From NCBI GenBank assembly GCA_903960645.1, contig CAJCBN010000460.1, positions 1 through 12,223 on the forward strand: 12,223 bases of DNA. The letters run 5' to 3'. This DNA is from an uncultured Actinomycetes bacterium. Lineage in GTDB: Bacteria; Actinomycetota; Thermoleophilia; Gaiellales; F1-60-MAGs149. The notes below the pieces were generated by a model. That model was not told the DNA's origin. It did no database searches and saw nothing but the letters and a program-made list of their open reading frames with translations. Shown piece by piece: positions 1-7,423 of the stretch. Numbering within the stretch: position 1 is the stretch's first letter; each line of letters starts with the position of its first letter. The translations under genes were made by a program, and so were the position numbers.

Positions 1-846
1 CACCTCGCGCTGGCCGTCCTCGATCCGGGGGCGCTCTCGCTCGTGGCCGATCCCGGGTATCCCGTGTACACCGGGGGACCGCTGCTGGCCGCCGCCGGCA
101 GTTGCCCCCTGCCCCTGCGCGCCGATCACGGCTTCCAGCCCGACCTCGACGCCGTCCCGGCGGAGGCAGCCGCCCGCGCGCGGTTGCTCGTGTGCGGCTA
201 TCCGAACAACCCCACGGGCGCCATCGCCGCGCCAGACCTGTTCGCCCGGCTGGCCGCCTTCGGTGACCGCCTCGACCTCGTGCTGTGCCATGACCACGCC
301 TATGCGGAACTCGCGTTCGACGACGCCCTCGCGCCGAGTGCGCTGGCCGACCCGGGCTTCCGCTCCCGCGGCATCGAGATCCTGTCGTTGTCGAAGACGT
401 ACTCGGTGCCCGGCTGGCGCATCGCCTTCGCCGTCGGCAACCCAGCGATCATCGCCGTCCTCCAGCGCCTGAAGACCCAGATCGACTCTGGCATGTTCCC
501 GGCCCTGCAGCGGACCGCAGCGTGGATGCTGCGGCAGACGGACCTCGACGGCCCGCCCCTTGCCGTCTACCGGGCCCGGCGCGACCTTGCCTGCCGCCGG
601 CTGGGCGAGATCGGCATGCCGGTCGACCCGCCACAGGGCGGCATGTACCTGTGGGTGCCGATCCCCACGCAGGAGTCGGCCAGCGGCTTTGCCGACCGGA
701 TCCTCACCGAGGCCGCCGTCGTCGTGACCCCGGGGAGCGCCTACGGGAGCGCGGGGGAGGGCTACGTGCGGATGGCCCTCACGCTGCCCGAGGATCGCCT
801 TGATGAGGCGATCGGTCGGATCGGCGTCGTGCTGGCCGCGACCTGA
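1..846 (+). CDS. dapL: PLP-dependent class I/II aminotransferase, probably LL-diaminopimelate aminotransferase (5' end outside window)
   Basis: The frame is open from base 1, so the start lies upstream and 281 C-terminal residues are present. Fold type I aminotransferase motifs appear in order: DPGYPVY near residue 17, YPNNPTGA near 67, the PLP lysine in SLSKTYSVPGWR (Lys132 counted from base 1), and the C-terminal carboxylate-binding Arg in GYVRMALT (Arg257). The sequence from DPGYPVY to YPNNPTGA, and KTQIDSGMFPALQ after the lysine, resemble LL-diaminopimelate aminotransferases, which make LL-DAP from tetrahydrodipicolinate with glutamate as amino donor. N-succinyl-DAP or aspartate aminotransferase cannot be excluded without the N-terminus. 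It ends 20 nt before hflX. A DAP role would fit the peptidoglycan genes murT and gatD elsewhere in the window. The aminotransferase call is near certain; the substrate is inferred. Confidence 0.9.
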   Translation, partial: HLALAVLDPGALSLVADPGYPVYTGGPLLAAAGSCPLPLRADHGFQPDLDAVPAEAAARARLLVCGYPNNPTGAIAAPDLFARLAAFGDRLDLVLCHDHAYAELAFDDALAPSALADPGFRSRGIEILSLSKTYSVPGWRIAFAVGNPAIIAVLQRLKTQIDSGMFPALQRTAAWMLRQTDLDGPPLAVYRARRDLACRRLGEIGMPVDPPQGGMYLWVPIPTQESASGFADRILTEAAVVVTPGSAYGSAGEGYVRMALTLPEDRLDEAIGRIGVVLAAT

Positions 847-852
847 GGCGAG

Positions 853-858
853 TAGACT
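853..858 (+). promoter_or_regulatory. -10-like element for a leaderless hflX start
   Basis: TAGACT matches the TANNNT -10 pattern and lies in the 20-nt gap after the aminotransferase stop. Eight nucleotides separate it from the GTG of hflX, which would put transcription start at about 865-867, at the start codon. No Shine-Dalgarno sequence lies at a usable distance and no clear -35 is visible. Leaderless starts are common in actinobacteria; the promoter is inferred. Confidence 0.4.
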
Positions 859-866
859 CCGTCTCA

Positions 867-2156
867 GTGGGCGACGGCTTCTATCAGATCCGCAGCACCG
901 CGCTCGAGCGCGCGTACGTGGCCGCCATCGCTCGTCCAAACCAGCGCATCGAGGCGGATCTCGCCGAGTTGACGGAACTGCTCCACACGGCGCAGTGCGA
1001 GCCAGTTGGGCAGCTGATCCAGCGCCGTGACCGGCCCGAGCTCAAGACCTACCTCGGCTCCGGCAAGGTCGATGAGCTTGAGCAGGAGCTCGCCATGGTC
1101 CAGGCCGAGGTGCTCGTGATCGACGACGAGCTGACGCCCTCCCAGCAGCGCTACCTCGAGAACCGCTTCAAGATCCGTGTCATCGACCGCACGGCGCTGA
1201 TCCTCGACATCTTCGCCGCCCACGCCCATTCCGCGGAGGGCAAGCTGCAGGTCGAGCTGGCCCAGCTTGAGTACCAGCTGCCGCGCATGCGTGGCATGTG
1301 GCAGCACCTCGAGCGCCTCGGCGGCGGCGTCGGCACCCGCGGACCGGGCGAGTCGCAGCTCGAGACCGATCGCCGGCTGGCCCGCGACCGCATCACGGCG
1401 CTGCGACGCAAGCTCAAGGAGACCGGCAAGCGGCGCCGGCTCCAGCGCAAGCAGCGGCAGGAGGGCATCGTGCCCACGGTCTCCCTCGCGGGCTATACCA
1501 ACGTCGGCAAGTCCAGCCTGCTCAACGCGCTGACCGGCTCCACCGTCTCCAGCCGCAACCGCCTGTTTGAGACGCTCGACCCGACGACGCGTCGCTTCAC
1601 CCACGTCGGACGCGAGTACACCATCACGGATACGGTCGGCTTCATCCGCAAGCTGCCGCACGGCCTCGTGGAGGCCTTCGCCTCGACCCTGGAGGAGACG
1701 CTGTCCGGAGAGCTCCTGCTCCACGTCGTCGACGCCTCGCTACCGGAAGAGGAGCGCGACGTGCAGATGCACGCCGTCGACGACGTCCTCGAGCAGATCG
1801 GCGCCGGCGAATTGCCGCGCATCATCGTGCTCAACAAGATCGACCTCGTCGCCGCCGACGATCGCGAGCGCCTGCGCAATCGGCTGCCCGACGCCATTCA
1901 GGTCTCTGCCTTCACCCGCGAGGGACTCGACGAGCTCGAGATTCTGATCGCCGAGCACTTCGCCGGTCGCTTCGAGCCCGTCGAGCTACTCGTTCCGCAC
2001 AGCGAGGGTGCGGTGCTGTCGTCGCTCTACGCGCTGGGCGCGCCGATCACCTCCCGCGAGGACACGGCCGACGGCGTCCGCATCCGAGCCAGGCTGCCCG
2101 AGGCCGAGCGCGATCGGTACCGACGCTTCGCGGTCGTCCCGGAGGCCGTGGCGTGA
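867..2156 (+). CDS. hflX: GTPase HflX
   Basis: HflX is a ribosome-associated GTPase that splits stalled or stressed 70S ribosomes and binds the 50S subunit in the cytoplasm. The 429-residue protein has the HflX N-terminal domain (about 1-130), the linker signature GGGVGTRGPGESQLETDRR (152-170) and a basic helix (about 178-198). A TRAFAC-class G domain follows: G1 GYTNVGKSS (209-217), G2 in DPTTR (238-242), G3 DTVGF (255-259), G4 NKID (323-326) and a G5-like SAFTREGLDEL. A C-terminal domain of about 60 residues completes it. Length is normal for the family. The GTG at 867 gives a complete N-terminal domain and sits at leaderless distance from a -10-like box; no strong ribosome binding site is present. 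Its TGA overlaps the dut GTG by 4 nt, so the two are probably translationally coupled. Confidence 0.97.
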   Translation: MGDGFYQIRSTALERAYVAAIARPNQRIEADLAELTELLHTAQCEPVGQLIQRRDRPELKTYLGSGKVDELEQELAMVQAEVLVIDDELTPSQQRYLENRFKIRVIDRTALILDIFAAHAHSAEGKLQVELAQLEYQLPRMRGMWQHLERLGGGVGTRGPGESQLETDRRLARDRITALRRKLKETGKRRRLQRKQRQEGIVPTVSLAGYTNVGKSSLLNALTGSTVSSRNRLFETLDPTTRRFTHVGREYTITDTVGFIRKLPHGLVEAFASTLEETLSGELLLHVVDASLPEEERDVQMHAVDDVLEQIGAGELPRIIVLNKIDLVAADDRERLRNRLPDAIQVSAFTREGLDELEILIAEHFAGRFEPVELLVPHSEGAVLSSLYALGAPITSREDTADGVRIRARLPEAERDRYRRFAVVPEAVA

Positions 2157-2593
2157 GAGCGGTGCCGTTCCTCCGGCTTCACCCGGACGCGCGGCTCCCG
2201 CAGCAGGCGCATGCCGACGACGCCGGCTTCGACCTGCACGCGACGGAGCCCGCCTGTCTGGCGCCGGGGGCGCGAGCTGCCATCGGTTGCGGCTTCGCCA
2301 TCGCCCTGCCGGCCGGCATGGCCGCCTTGGTGGTGCCCCGCTCGGGACTCGCCCTCCGCGACGGGCTCGGGGTGCTCAACGGCCCGGGCCTGATCGACGC
2401 CGGCTACCGCGGCGAGATCAAGGTCATCCTGATCAACCACGATTCCGAGGCCGAGCGTCTGATCGCGGTAGGCGACCGCATCGGCCAGCTGGTCCTGATC
2501 GACCTGCCCGCCGTCCGCTTCGACGAGGTGGGCGTGCTGCCCGACTCCGAGCGCGGCGAGGGGGGCTTCGGGTCCACCGGGAGGGGCGCGTGA
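2153..2593 (+). CDS. dut: dUTP diphosphatase (trimeric dUTPase)
   Basis: It hydrolyses dUTP to dUMP and pyrophosphate, keeping uracil out of DNA and supplying dUMP for thymidylate synthesis. All five motifs of the homotrimeric all-beta family are present in 146 residues: motif 1 DAGFDLHA (23-30), motif 2 PRSGLA (62-67), motif 3 GLIDAGYRGEIK (79-90, with the water-activating Asp82 and uracil-stacking Tyr85), motif 4 GDRIGQLVL (107-115) and the flexible C-terminal motif 5 RGEGGFGSTG (134-143). Length is typical. The GTG start forms a GTGA overlap with the hflX stop, and its own stop forms a GTGA overlap with the NUDIX start, so three proteins are probably translated in series from one message. 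Confidence 0.97.
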   Translation: MRAVPFLRLHPDARLPQQAHADDAGFDLHATEPACLAPGARAAIGCGFAIALPAGMAALVVPRSGLALRDGLGVLNGPGLIDAGYRGEIKVILINHDSEAERLIAVGDRIGQLVLIDLPAVRFDEVGVLPDSERGEGGFGSTGRGA

Positions 2594-3042
2594 GCGGCCC
2601 GCGCATCCGCGTCGGCGCCCTCGTCGTCAACGGCGGCCGCATTCTGCTCGTGCGCCACGAGAAGGATGGGCGCGCCTACTGGCTGCTCCCCGGCGGTGGC
2701 GTGGAGGAGGGCGAGCAGCTCGAGGACGCCATGCGCCGGGAGTTTGCCGAGGAGTGCGGCCTCGCGGTGCGCTCCCTGCAGGGACCGATCGCCATGGCCG
2801 AGACGATTCCGCCCGCCGACGTCCCCGACGGGCGCCACATCCTCCACATGATCTTCGCCCTCGACCCGGCTCCGCACGGCAACGAGCAGCCCACCTCGGT
2901 GGACAGCGCCGTGCTGGGCCATGCCTTCGTGGACCGCAGTCGCCTGCACGAGCTCGAGCTACGCCCGCCGATCCACGACTTCCTCGTGGGTTATCGCCCG
3001 GGCGACCCGTTCGTCAGCCTCGGCCGCATGTGGATCTCCTAG
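2590..3042 (+). CDS. NUDIX hydrolase
   Basis: This 150-residue protein has a complete NUDIX box at about residues 36-58 (GGVEEGEQLEDAMRREFAEE followed by CGL), matching GX5EX7REUXEEXGU with the metal-binding glutamates REFAEE intact. It is therefore expected to be an active Mg-dependent hydrolase of a nucleoside diphosphate linked to another group. The strand RIRVGALVVNGGRILLVRH precedes the box, as in MutT/ADP-ribose-pyrophosphatase-like members. The substrate cannot be read from the sequence. Coupling to dut suggests clearance of damaged or unwanted nucleotides, by inference only. The GTG at 2590 overlaps the dut stop; the same frame is open further upstream, but that stretch lies inside hflX and dut and reads as arginine-rich shadow. 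The gene ends 70 nt before the convergent gatD stop. Confidence 0.93.
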   Translation: MSGPRIRVGALVVNGGRILLVRHEKDGRAYWLLPGGGVEEGEQLEDAMRREFAEECGLAVRSLQGPIAMAETIPPADVPDGRHILHMIFALDPAPHGNEQPTSVDSAVLGHAFVDRSRLHELELRPPIHDFLVGYRPGDPFVSLGRMWIS

Positions 3043-3107
3043 CGACGGTGACGTCGGACCTGGCTGCGACGAAGGGGTCATCAGCCGTCGTAGAGGCTCG
3101 TCGACGG
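3043..3107. terminator. Convergent intergenic region with two short hairpins
   Basis: The 70-nt gap between the NUDIX and gatD stop codons holds two small inverted repeats. CGACG-GTGA-CGTCG (3043-3056) is a 5-bp stem closed by a GNRA-type tetraloop, directly after the NUDIX stop. CCGTCG (3085-3090) with CGACGG (3102-3107) is a 6-bp stem with an 11-nt loop. Neither is followed by a T run on either strand, so intrinsic termination is uncertain. The position between converging units is the main support. Confidence 0.3.
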
Positions 3108-3112
3108 GTCCC

Positions 3113-3856
3113 TCAGCGCCGCGTCTGCGTCTCCGCGCGGGCGATGTCGATGGCGGCCTGCGCCGCGGCCGCCTCCAGACGATCGTCGAGTGCGTCCAGC
3201 GGCGTCGCGAGCCCCCGATGCTCGCAGCCCCACGCAAGCAGACGATCGGCAAGCCAGGGGTTCTTCGGCAGCAGCGGCCCGTGCACGTAGGTACCCAGCA
3301 CGCGATCGACACGGCAGCCCTCGGTCTGGCCATCGCCGATGTTGCCCCCGCCGATCACCACGCGACCGAGCGGGGCAACGCCCGCACCGAGCTCCGTGCG
3401 CCCGGCGTGGTTCTCAAAGCCGACCAGCTGCTGCTTCACGCCGTTCATCGTCACCTCGACCACCACGTTGCCGACCACGCGCCGACGGCCCGCCGTGGTG
3501 ACGAGATCGACGAGACCGGTGCCCGGCGTCTCGCGACCCGACTGGTCGAGGTAGCTGTGGCCGAGCAGCTGGAAGCCGCCGCAGACCGCGAGCACCGGGA
3601 CGCCGTCCGCGATCGCCGAGCGCAACGCGGGGACCTGCGCGATCAGGGCGTCGGCGACCAGGGCCTGATCGCGATCCTGCCCGCCGCCGATCAAGATGAC
3701 ATCGGTGGCGGCAGGGTCGAGGTCCTCACCGAGCCTCAGCGGCGCGACCTCCACGGGCAGACCGCGCCAGCGGGCCCGCTGCGCGAGCACGCGCACGTTG
3801 CCGCGATCGCCGTAGATGGAGAGCAGCTCGGGGTAGACGGGGACGATGCGGAGCAT
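3113..3856 (-). CDS. gatD: Lipid II isoglutaminyl synthase, glutamine amidotransferase subunit GatD
   Basis: GatD hydrolyses glutamine and passes ammonia to MurT, which amidates the alpha-carboxyl of D-Glu in the lipid II stem peptide to give D-isoglutamine. This is a class I (CobB/CobQ-like) amidotransferase of 247 residues. The nucleophile elbow VLAVCGGFQLLG gives Cys92, and GTYVHGPLLPKNP gives the catalytic His192. The N-terminal YPELLSIYGDRGNV and GGGQDRDQ segments are typical of GatD rather than cobyric acid synthase, which also carries an N-terminal synthetase domain absent here. The ATG shares one base with the murT TGA (TGATG), implying coupled translation of the two subunits. It is the last gene of the minus-strand unit. 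The C-terminal tail of about 25 residues after ALDDRLEAAAAQ is Ala/Arg-rich and probably disordered. Confidence 0.95.
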   Translation of the reverse strand: MLRIVPVYPELLSIYGDRGNVRVLAQRARWRGLPVEVAPLRLGEDLDPAATDVILIGGGQDRDQALVADALIAQVPALRSAIADGVPVLAVCGGFQLLGHSYLDQSGRETPGTGLVDLVTTAGRRRVVGNVVVEVTMNGVKQQLVGFENHAGRTELGAGVAPLGRVVIGGGNIGDGQTEGCRVDRVLGTYVHGPLLPKNPWLADRLLAWGCEHRGLATPLDALDDRLEAAAAQAAIDIARAETQTRR

Positions 3857-5229
3857 CAGCGGGCCTCGTCCCAGAACGGCGCGGTCAGGCCACGGGCGGA
3901 CAGCACGCCGTGGGCGCTCAGCATGGCGGTGTAGGTCGCGAGGATGTAGATGCGCTCCCCGGGCGCCGCCCGGCCAACGGCTCCGTCGAGCGCCGCCTCG
4001 ACCTCCCGGATGCGATCGATGTCCTCAAGGGGAACATCCGCGTAGCGCAGACGGACGGCCAGATCGGCCGCGCGCCGGCCGGTGCAGACGATGCGCTGCA
4101 CACCCTCCAGCCGCCCCTCGAAGTCGATGTCCCAGATCCAGCTGACGTCGCGCCCGTCGGCGATGTCGTCGTTCAGGGCCAGCACGACGTGGGCACCCGC
4201 CAGATCCGGCTGGATCGCCCGCAGGGCCTCGTTGGCGCCCGTGGGGTTCTTGAACAGGATCAGCACGGCCTCACGGCCGTCGATCGGAATGCGCTCGAAG
4301 CGGCCAAACGCGGCCCGAAAGTCGGCCAAGCGCTCCACCGAGCGAGCGGTGGGGACGCCGAGCGCGGACGCCGTCGCGATGGCAGCCAAGGCATTCTCGA
4401 CGTTGTAGAGCCCCGGCAACGGGAGCATCAGCTCGTAGGCACCGTCCGGCGCATCGACACGGAAGTGCGTGCCCTGTACGCCCTCGGGTCGAATCGCGCG
4501 CGCCGCGAAGTCGAGTTCGCCACGCGCGTGGTCACCGTTGGGGCAGCGGTACGCGCCGAGCTGGCCGAGATAGACCGCGTCGTAGACGTAGGCCGCACCA
4601 CAGCGGACGCAGAAGGTCGAGTCGGCCGCCTCATCGCGCTCGGCAAGGGCGACGGCGGGATCGTCGATGCCGTAGCGCAGGACGTTGGGATGCTCGGCAC
4701 CGAGGGCATCGATCACCGGATCGTCCGCGCCGAGGACCAGGGTCGTGCCGGCGTCCAGCCCCGCGGTCAGGGCGCGCCAGCGATCTGCGATCAGTTCGAG
4801 CTCACCGTGGCGGTCGAGCTGATCGCGAAACAGGTTGCCGAGGGAGAGCACCCGAGGGCCGAACGCCTCGACCACGCTCGGCAGCGCCGCCTCGTCGACC
4901 TCGAGCACACCGACCCGCGCCGCCGGCGGCTGCGTGAGCAGCGTGGTCACGATGCCGCTCATGAGGTTGGCGCCGGCGCCGTTGCGGCAGACGCTCCGCT
5001 CGGGCTCAAGGATGTGCGAGACCATCGCCGCCGTCGTGGTCTTGCCGTTGGTCGCGCTGATCGCCACGATGCCCTCCGGCAGTCCGTCTGCGAGGCCCGC
5101 CAACTCGGCTGGGGCAAGGCGCAGGTAGATGCTGCCGGGCAGCGTGGTGCCTCCGCCGCGGCCGGCGGCCCGGGAGAGATTGCCGGCCAGACGCGCCAGG
5201 TCCGCTGCCGCTCGCCGTCGGACGCTCAC
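3856..5229 (-). CDS. murT: Lipid II isoglutaminyl synthase, Mur ligase-like subunit MurT
   Basis: MurT is the ATP-dependent partner of GatD in peptidoglycan stem amidation at the cytoplasmic membrane. The 457-residue protein has the Mur-ligase central-domain P-loop AISATNGKTTTAA (57-68), LEVDEAALP (109-117) and NLFRDQLDRHGELE (132-145). The C-terminal DUF1727 domain carries FKNPTGANEA (326-335) and NDDIADGRDVSWIWDIDF (353-370). An inserted zinc-ribbon-like segment has CVRC (207-210) and YRCPNGDH (227-234). The usual fourth Cys of a CxxC...CPxC ribbon is missing, and Asp233 or His234 may replace it. The GTG start overlaps the MFS stop as GTGA, and the stop overlaps the gatD ATG, so it is coupled on both sides. 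Family assignment is firm; the altered zinc site is read directly from the sequence. Confidence 0.95.
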   Translation of the reverse strand: MSVRRRAAADLARLAGNLSRAAGRGGGTTLPGSIYLRLAPAELAGLADGLPEGIVAISATNGKTTTAAMVSHILEPERSVCRNGAGANLMSGIVTTLLTQPPAARVGVLEVDEAALPSVVEAFGPRVLSLGNLFRDQLDRHGELELIADRWRALTAGLDAGTTLVLGADDPVIDALGAEHPNVLRYGIDDPAVALAERDEAADSTFCVRCGAAYVYDAVYLGQLGAYRCPNGDHARGELDFAARAIRPEGVQGTHFRVDAPDGAYELMLPLPGLYNVENALAAIATASALGVPTARSVERLADFRAAFGRFERIPIDGREAVLILFKNPTGANEALRAIQPDLAGAHVVLALNDDIADGRDVSWIWDIDFEGRLEGVQRIVCTGRRAADLAVRLRYADVPLEDIDRIREVEAALDGAVGRAAPGERIYILATYTAMLSAHGVLSARGLTAPFWDEAR

Positions 5230-6428
5230 GGCGCCGTACTCTCAGCGAGACCCACCGTGGCCGCGGAGCGGCGCAGGATGAGCATCGCGACGACGCTCAG
5301 CACGCCGACGAGCACGTACGTCACCCACGTCGGACCCTGCTCAGAGACGAACCCGGCGATGATGGGAGCGAGCAGCGACCCGACGCCCCAGACCGCGTTG
5401 AGCATGCCGAAGACGCCGCCCTCGCCGATCTTCTCCCGCCGCGCACCGTCCGCGCACGAGGCGTACGCGATCGTGAAGATCGGCGCGGAGAGGCACATCG
5501 CGGCAACGAGCAGGAGCACGTACCAGGGCACTCCGAGCGGCACCAGCATCAACACGACAAGGGTGCCGCAGAGGGGCGGCAGCAGCACCAGCGCCCGGGT
5601 CTGGTTGAGCCGTCGGCCGAGCCGGGCCACGGTCAGGATGGCCAGCACCGACATGATGCTGCCGGCAGTGAAGATCCAGCCGATGGCAGCGGAGGAGAGG
5701 CCCGCGGCGTCGAGGTGCAACGGCGCCAGGAGTTGCAGGGCGGCCATCATCAGGGAAACGAAGGCGATCGCGACGAAGCCGAGTTGGATCAGCCCCGGAC
5801 GGGCGGCTCGTTGCAGCGAGACGAAGGGACTCTGGCGCTCCTCGTGCTGCCCGACGCGCGTCGCGCCGCCGGGTTCGAACAGCGCCCAGAGTACGACCAC
5901 CGCCACAAGCGCGCCGAGCACGGAGAACGCCGTACCGATGCCCACGAGCGAGACGATCGGACCGCCCAGCAGGGGACCGGCGATCGTGCCCACCGTCGCC
6001 GTCGCGTTGGCGATCGAGAGGCCGCGGGGACGATAGTCGTCGCCGACCGCGCCAGCCAGCCAGGCGAGACCCGCCGACCACGTGATCGCCGAGCAGGCGC
6101 CCTGGGCGATGCGCACGGCGACGATCAGCCAGAACGAGTCGGCGAGCGCGATTGCCGGCGCCGCGAAGATGAACAGCGTGGCGCCGATCAGCGTCAGACG
6201 CCGCGCCCCGAGGCGATCGGAGAGAAAGCCGGCGGGAATTGCGAAGAGCAGAACCGCGAAGCTGTAGACGCCGAGCACCACACCGGACTGCTCGTCGGAG
6301 AGGTCGTACTGCTTCTGCCAGACCGGCACGAGCGGGACCGCGGCCAGCCACGTGATCATGTCCAGGAAGATCAGCGTGGAGATCAGCGCCGTCAGCCGAC
6401 GCGGCGACACCGGACGGATGCTGCGCAC
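5226..6428 (-). CDS. Major facilitator superfamily transporter
   Basis: This is a 400-residue integral membrane protein with about 12 hydrophobic helices. It carries the MFS motif A in the TM2-TM3 loop, GFLSDRLGARR (67-77), and a glycine-rich motif-C-like segment ANATATVGTIAGPLLGG in TM5, typical of drug:H+ antiporter-like members. The substrate is unknown. It sits between ctaB (9 nt upstream) and murT (4-nt GTGA overlap), so it is co-transcribed and probably translationally coupled with the peptidoglycan-amidation pair. A cell-wall-related cargo is possible but unproven. The GTG start at 6428 is chosen because it falls just after the ctaB stop; the first 12 or so residues are basic and precede TM1. 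No strong ribosome binding site is visible, consistent with coupling. Confidence 0.88.
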   Translation of the reverse strand: MRSIRPVSPRRLTALISTLIFLDMITWLAAVPLVPVWQKQYDLSDEQSGVVLGVYSFAVLLFAIPAGFLSDRLGARRLTLIGATLFIFAAPAIALADSFWLIVAVRIAQGACSAITWSAGLAWLAGAVGDDYRPRGLSIANATATVGTIAGPLLGGPIVSLVGIGTAFSVLGALVAVVVLWALFEPGGATRVGQHEERQSPFVSLQRAARPGLIQLGFVAIAFVSLMMAALQLLAPLHLDAAGLSSAAIGWIFTAGSIMSVLAILTVARLGRRLNQTRALVLLPPLCGTLVVLMLVPLGVPWYVLLLVAAMCLSAPIFTIAYASCADGARREKIGEGGVFGMLNAVWGVGSLLAPIIAGFVSEQGPTWVTYVLVGVLSVVAMLILRRSAATVGLAESTAP

Positions 6429-6437
6429 GGGCCGGCG

Positions 6438-7358
6438 CTACCCGAGCAGAACGCGATCGAGGGCCATGGCGAAGAAGATGCCCGCGAGGTAGAGCAGCGA
6501 GAAGCGGAACGTCTCACGCGCGATCACCAGATCCCCGTCGGCCTGATGCAGACGCACGGTGAACTGGAGGAAGCGGAGCCCGAGCAGCAGGGCGATCACG
6601 CCGTAGAGCGGTCCCAGAACCTCACCGGTCACCCCGAGCCACCAGAGCGGCAGCGGCAGCAACGAGAAGACGAGCAGCAGAACCGCGTAGACGATGCTCT
6701 GCAGGGTGGTCGCCCGGATGCCGGCGACGTTGGGCAGCATCGGGACGCCGGCGTCGCCGTAGTCGTCGAACTTGACGATCGCGAGCGCCCAGAAGTGGGG
6801 CGGCGTCCACAGGAAGATGACGCCGAACATGATCAACGCGGGCCAGCCGATCTCGCCTGTCACCGCGGCCCAGCCGACCAGGGGTGGCATCGCGCCGGCC
6901 GCGCCGCCGATCACGATGTTCTGCGGGGTCCGCCGCTTGAGCCACATCGTGTAGACGCCGACGTAGAAGAGGTTTCCGGCGAGGGCGAGCGCCGCCGCCA
7001 GCGGGTGCTGCGTCAGGACGGCGAGCACGAGCACGCCGAGGATCGTCAGCACGATGCCGAAGATGATCGCCGGCCGCGGCTCGATCCGGCCGGCGGCGAC
7101 CGGTCGCTGGCGCGTCCGCTCCATGCGGATGTCCAGGTCGGGCTCGAGCGCGTGGTTGATGGCGCTGGCTCCCCCGGTGGTGAGCCCCATGCCGAGCAAC
7201 GCGGAGCCGAGCAGCCACAGCGGCGGCAGCCCCTGCTCCGCCCACACCATGGCTCCCACCATCGTGATCAGCAGCAGGACCATCACCCGCGGCTTGGTCA
7301 GCTCGAAGTAATCGACGAGCAGCGACGGCGTGCGCAGGGCGACGGGCTCAGCGGCCAT
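6438..7358 (-). CDS. ctaB: Protoheme IX farnesyltransferase (heme O synthase)
   Basis: CtaB is a membrane UbiA-family prenyltransferase that adds a farnesyl group to heme b, giving heme O, the precursor of heme A for aa3 oxidase. It is 306 residues from the ATG at 7358; a GTG directly before it (7361) is an alternative start. LTKPRVMVLLLIT lies in the first helix. The first Asp-rich motif is NHALEPDLDIRMERTRQRP, with Glu in place of the first Asp of NxxxDxxxD. The YMWLKRRTPQNI-like loop, GGAAGAMPPLVGW, and the second motif WTPPHFWAL...DDYGDAGVPMLP follow. Seven to nine helices are expected. A GGAAG ribosome-binding-like site lies 6-9 nt upstream, and a promoter-like motif shared with coxB is at 7391-7404. 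It leads the unit ctaB-MFS-murT-gatD, and its product feeds the oxidase encoded further right. Confidence 0.96.
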   Translation of the reverse strand: MAAEPVALRTPSLLVDYFELTKPRVMVLLLITMVGAMVWAEQGLPPLWLLGSALLGMGLTTGGASAINHALEPDLDIRMERTRQRPVAAGRIEPRPAIIFGIVLTILGVLVLAVLTQHPLAAALALAGNLFYVGVYTMWLKRRTPQNIVIGGAAGAMPPLVGWAAVTGEIGWPALIMFGVIFLWTPPHFWALAIVKFDDYGDAGVPMLPNVAGIRATTLQSIVYAVLLLVFSLLPLPLWWLGVTGEVLGPLYGVIALLLGLRFLQFTVRLHQADGDLVIARETFRFSLLYLAGIFFAMALDRVLLG

Positions 7359-7390
7359 CACACACGGCTTCCGGTGGGGGCGCGATCACG

Positions 7391-7404
7391 CAGGCATCGT
7401 ATCC
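7391..7404 (-). promoter_or_regulatory. Putative ctaB promoter, 14-nt motif shared with coxB
   Basis: On the minus strand this reads GGATACGATGCCTG and contains the -10-like TACGAT (7401 to 7396). Transcription would start near 7389, giving a leader of about 30 nt. The identical 14-mer occurs upstream of coxB at 12034-12047. No good -35 is visible here. It lies in the 62-65 nt gap between the 70-residue membrane protein gene and ctaB, so ctaB probably has its own promoter. Confidence 0.5.
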
Positions 7405-7423
7405 GAGGAACCTGAGTCGACGA

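Noticed and set aside
864..1724. 286-codon open frame on the minus strand
   Set aside because: It is antisense to hflX, whose GTPase motifs are all intact, and has no independent start signal or domain.
2008..2589. Long 5' extension of the NUDIX frame
   Set aside because: It overlaps hflX and dut completely and translates to Arg/Pro/Ala-rich shadow sequence. The GTG at 2590 overlapping the dut stop is the sensible start.
3043..3112. Strong intrinsic terminator between the convergent units
   Set aside because: Only 5-6 bp stems without T runs are present, so I listed it as a weak feature rather than a confident terminator.
3910..6036. 708-codon open frame on the plus strand
   Set aside because: It lies antisense to murT and the MFS gene, is rich in Arg/Asp/His/Gln and has no recognisable domain. 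It is a long shadow frame typical of high-GC coding DNA.
5715..7415. 566-codon open frame on the plus strand
   Set aside because: It is antisense to the MFS gene and ctaB, with Gln/Arg/Glu/His-rich composition mirroring hydrophobic codons on the other strand.
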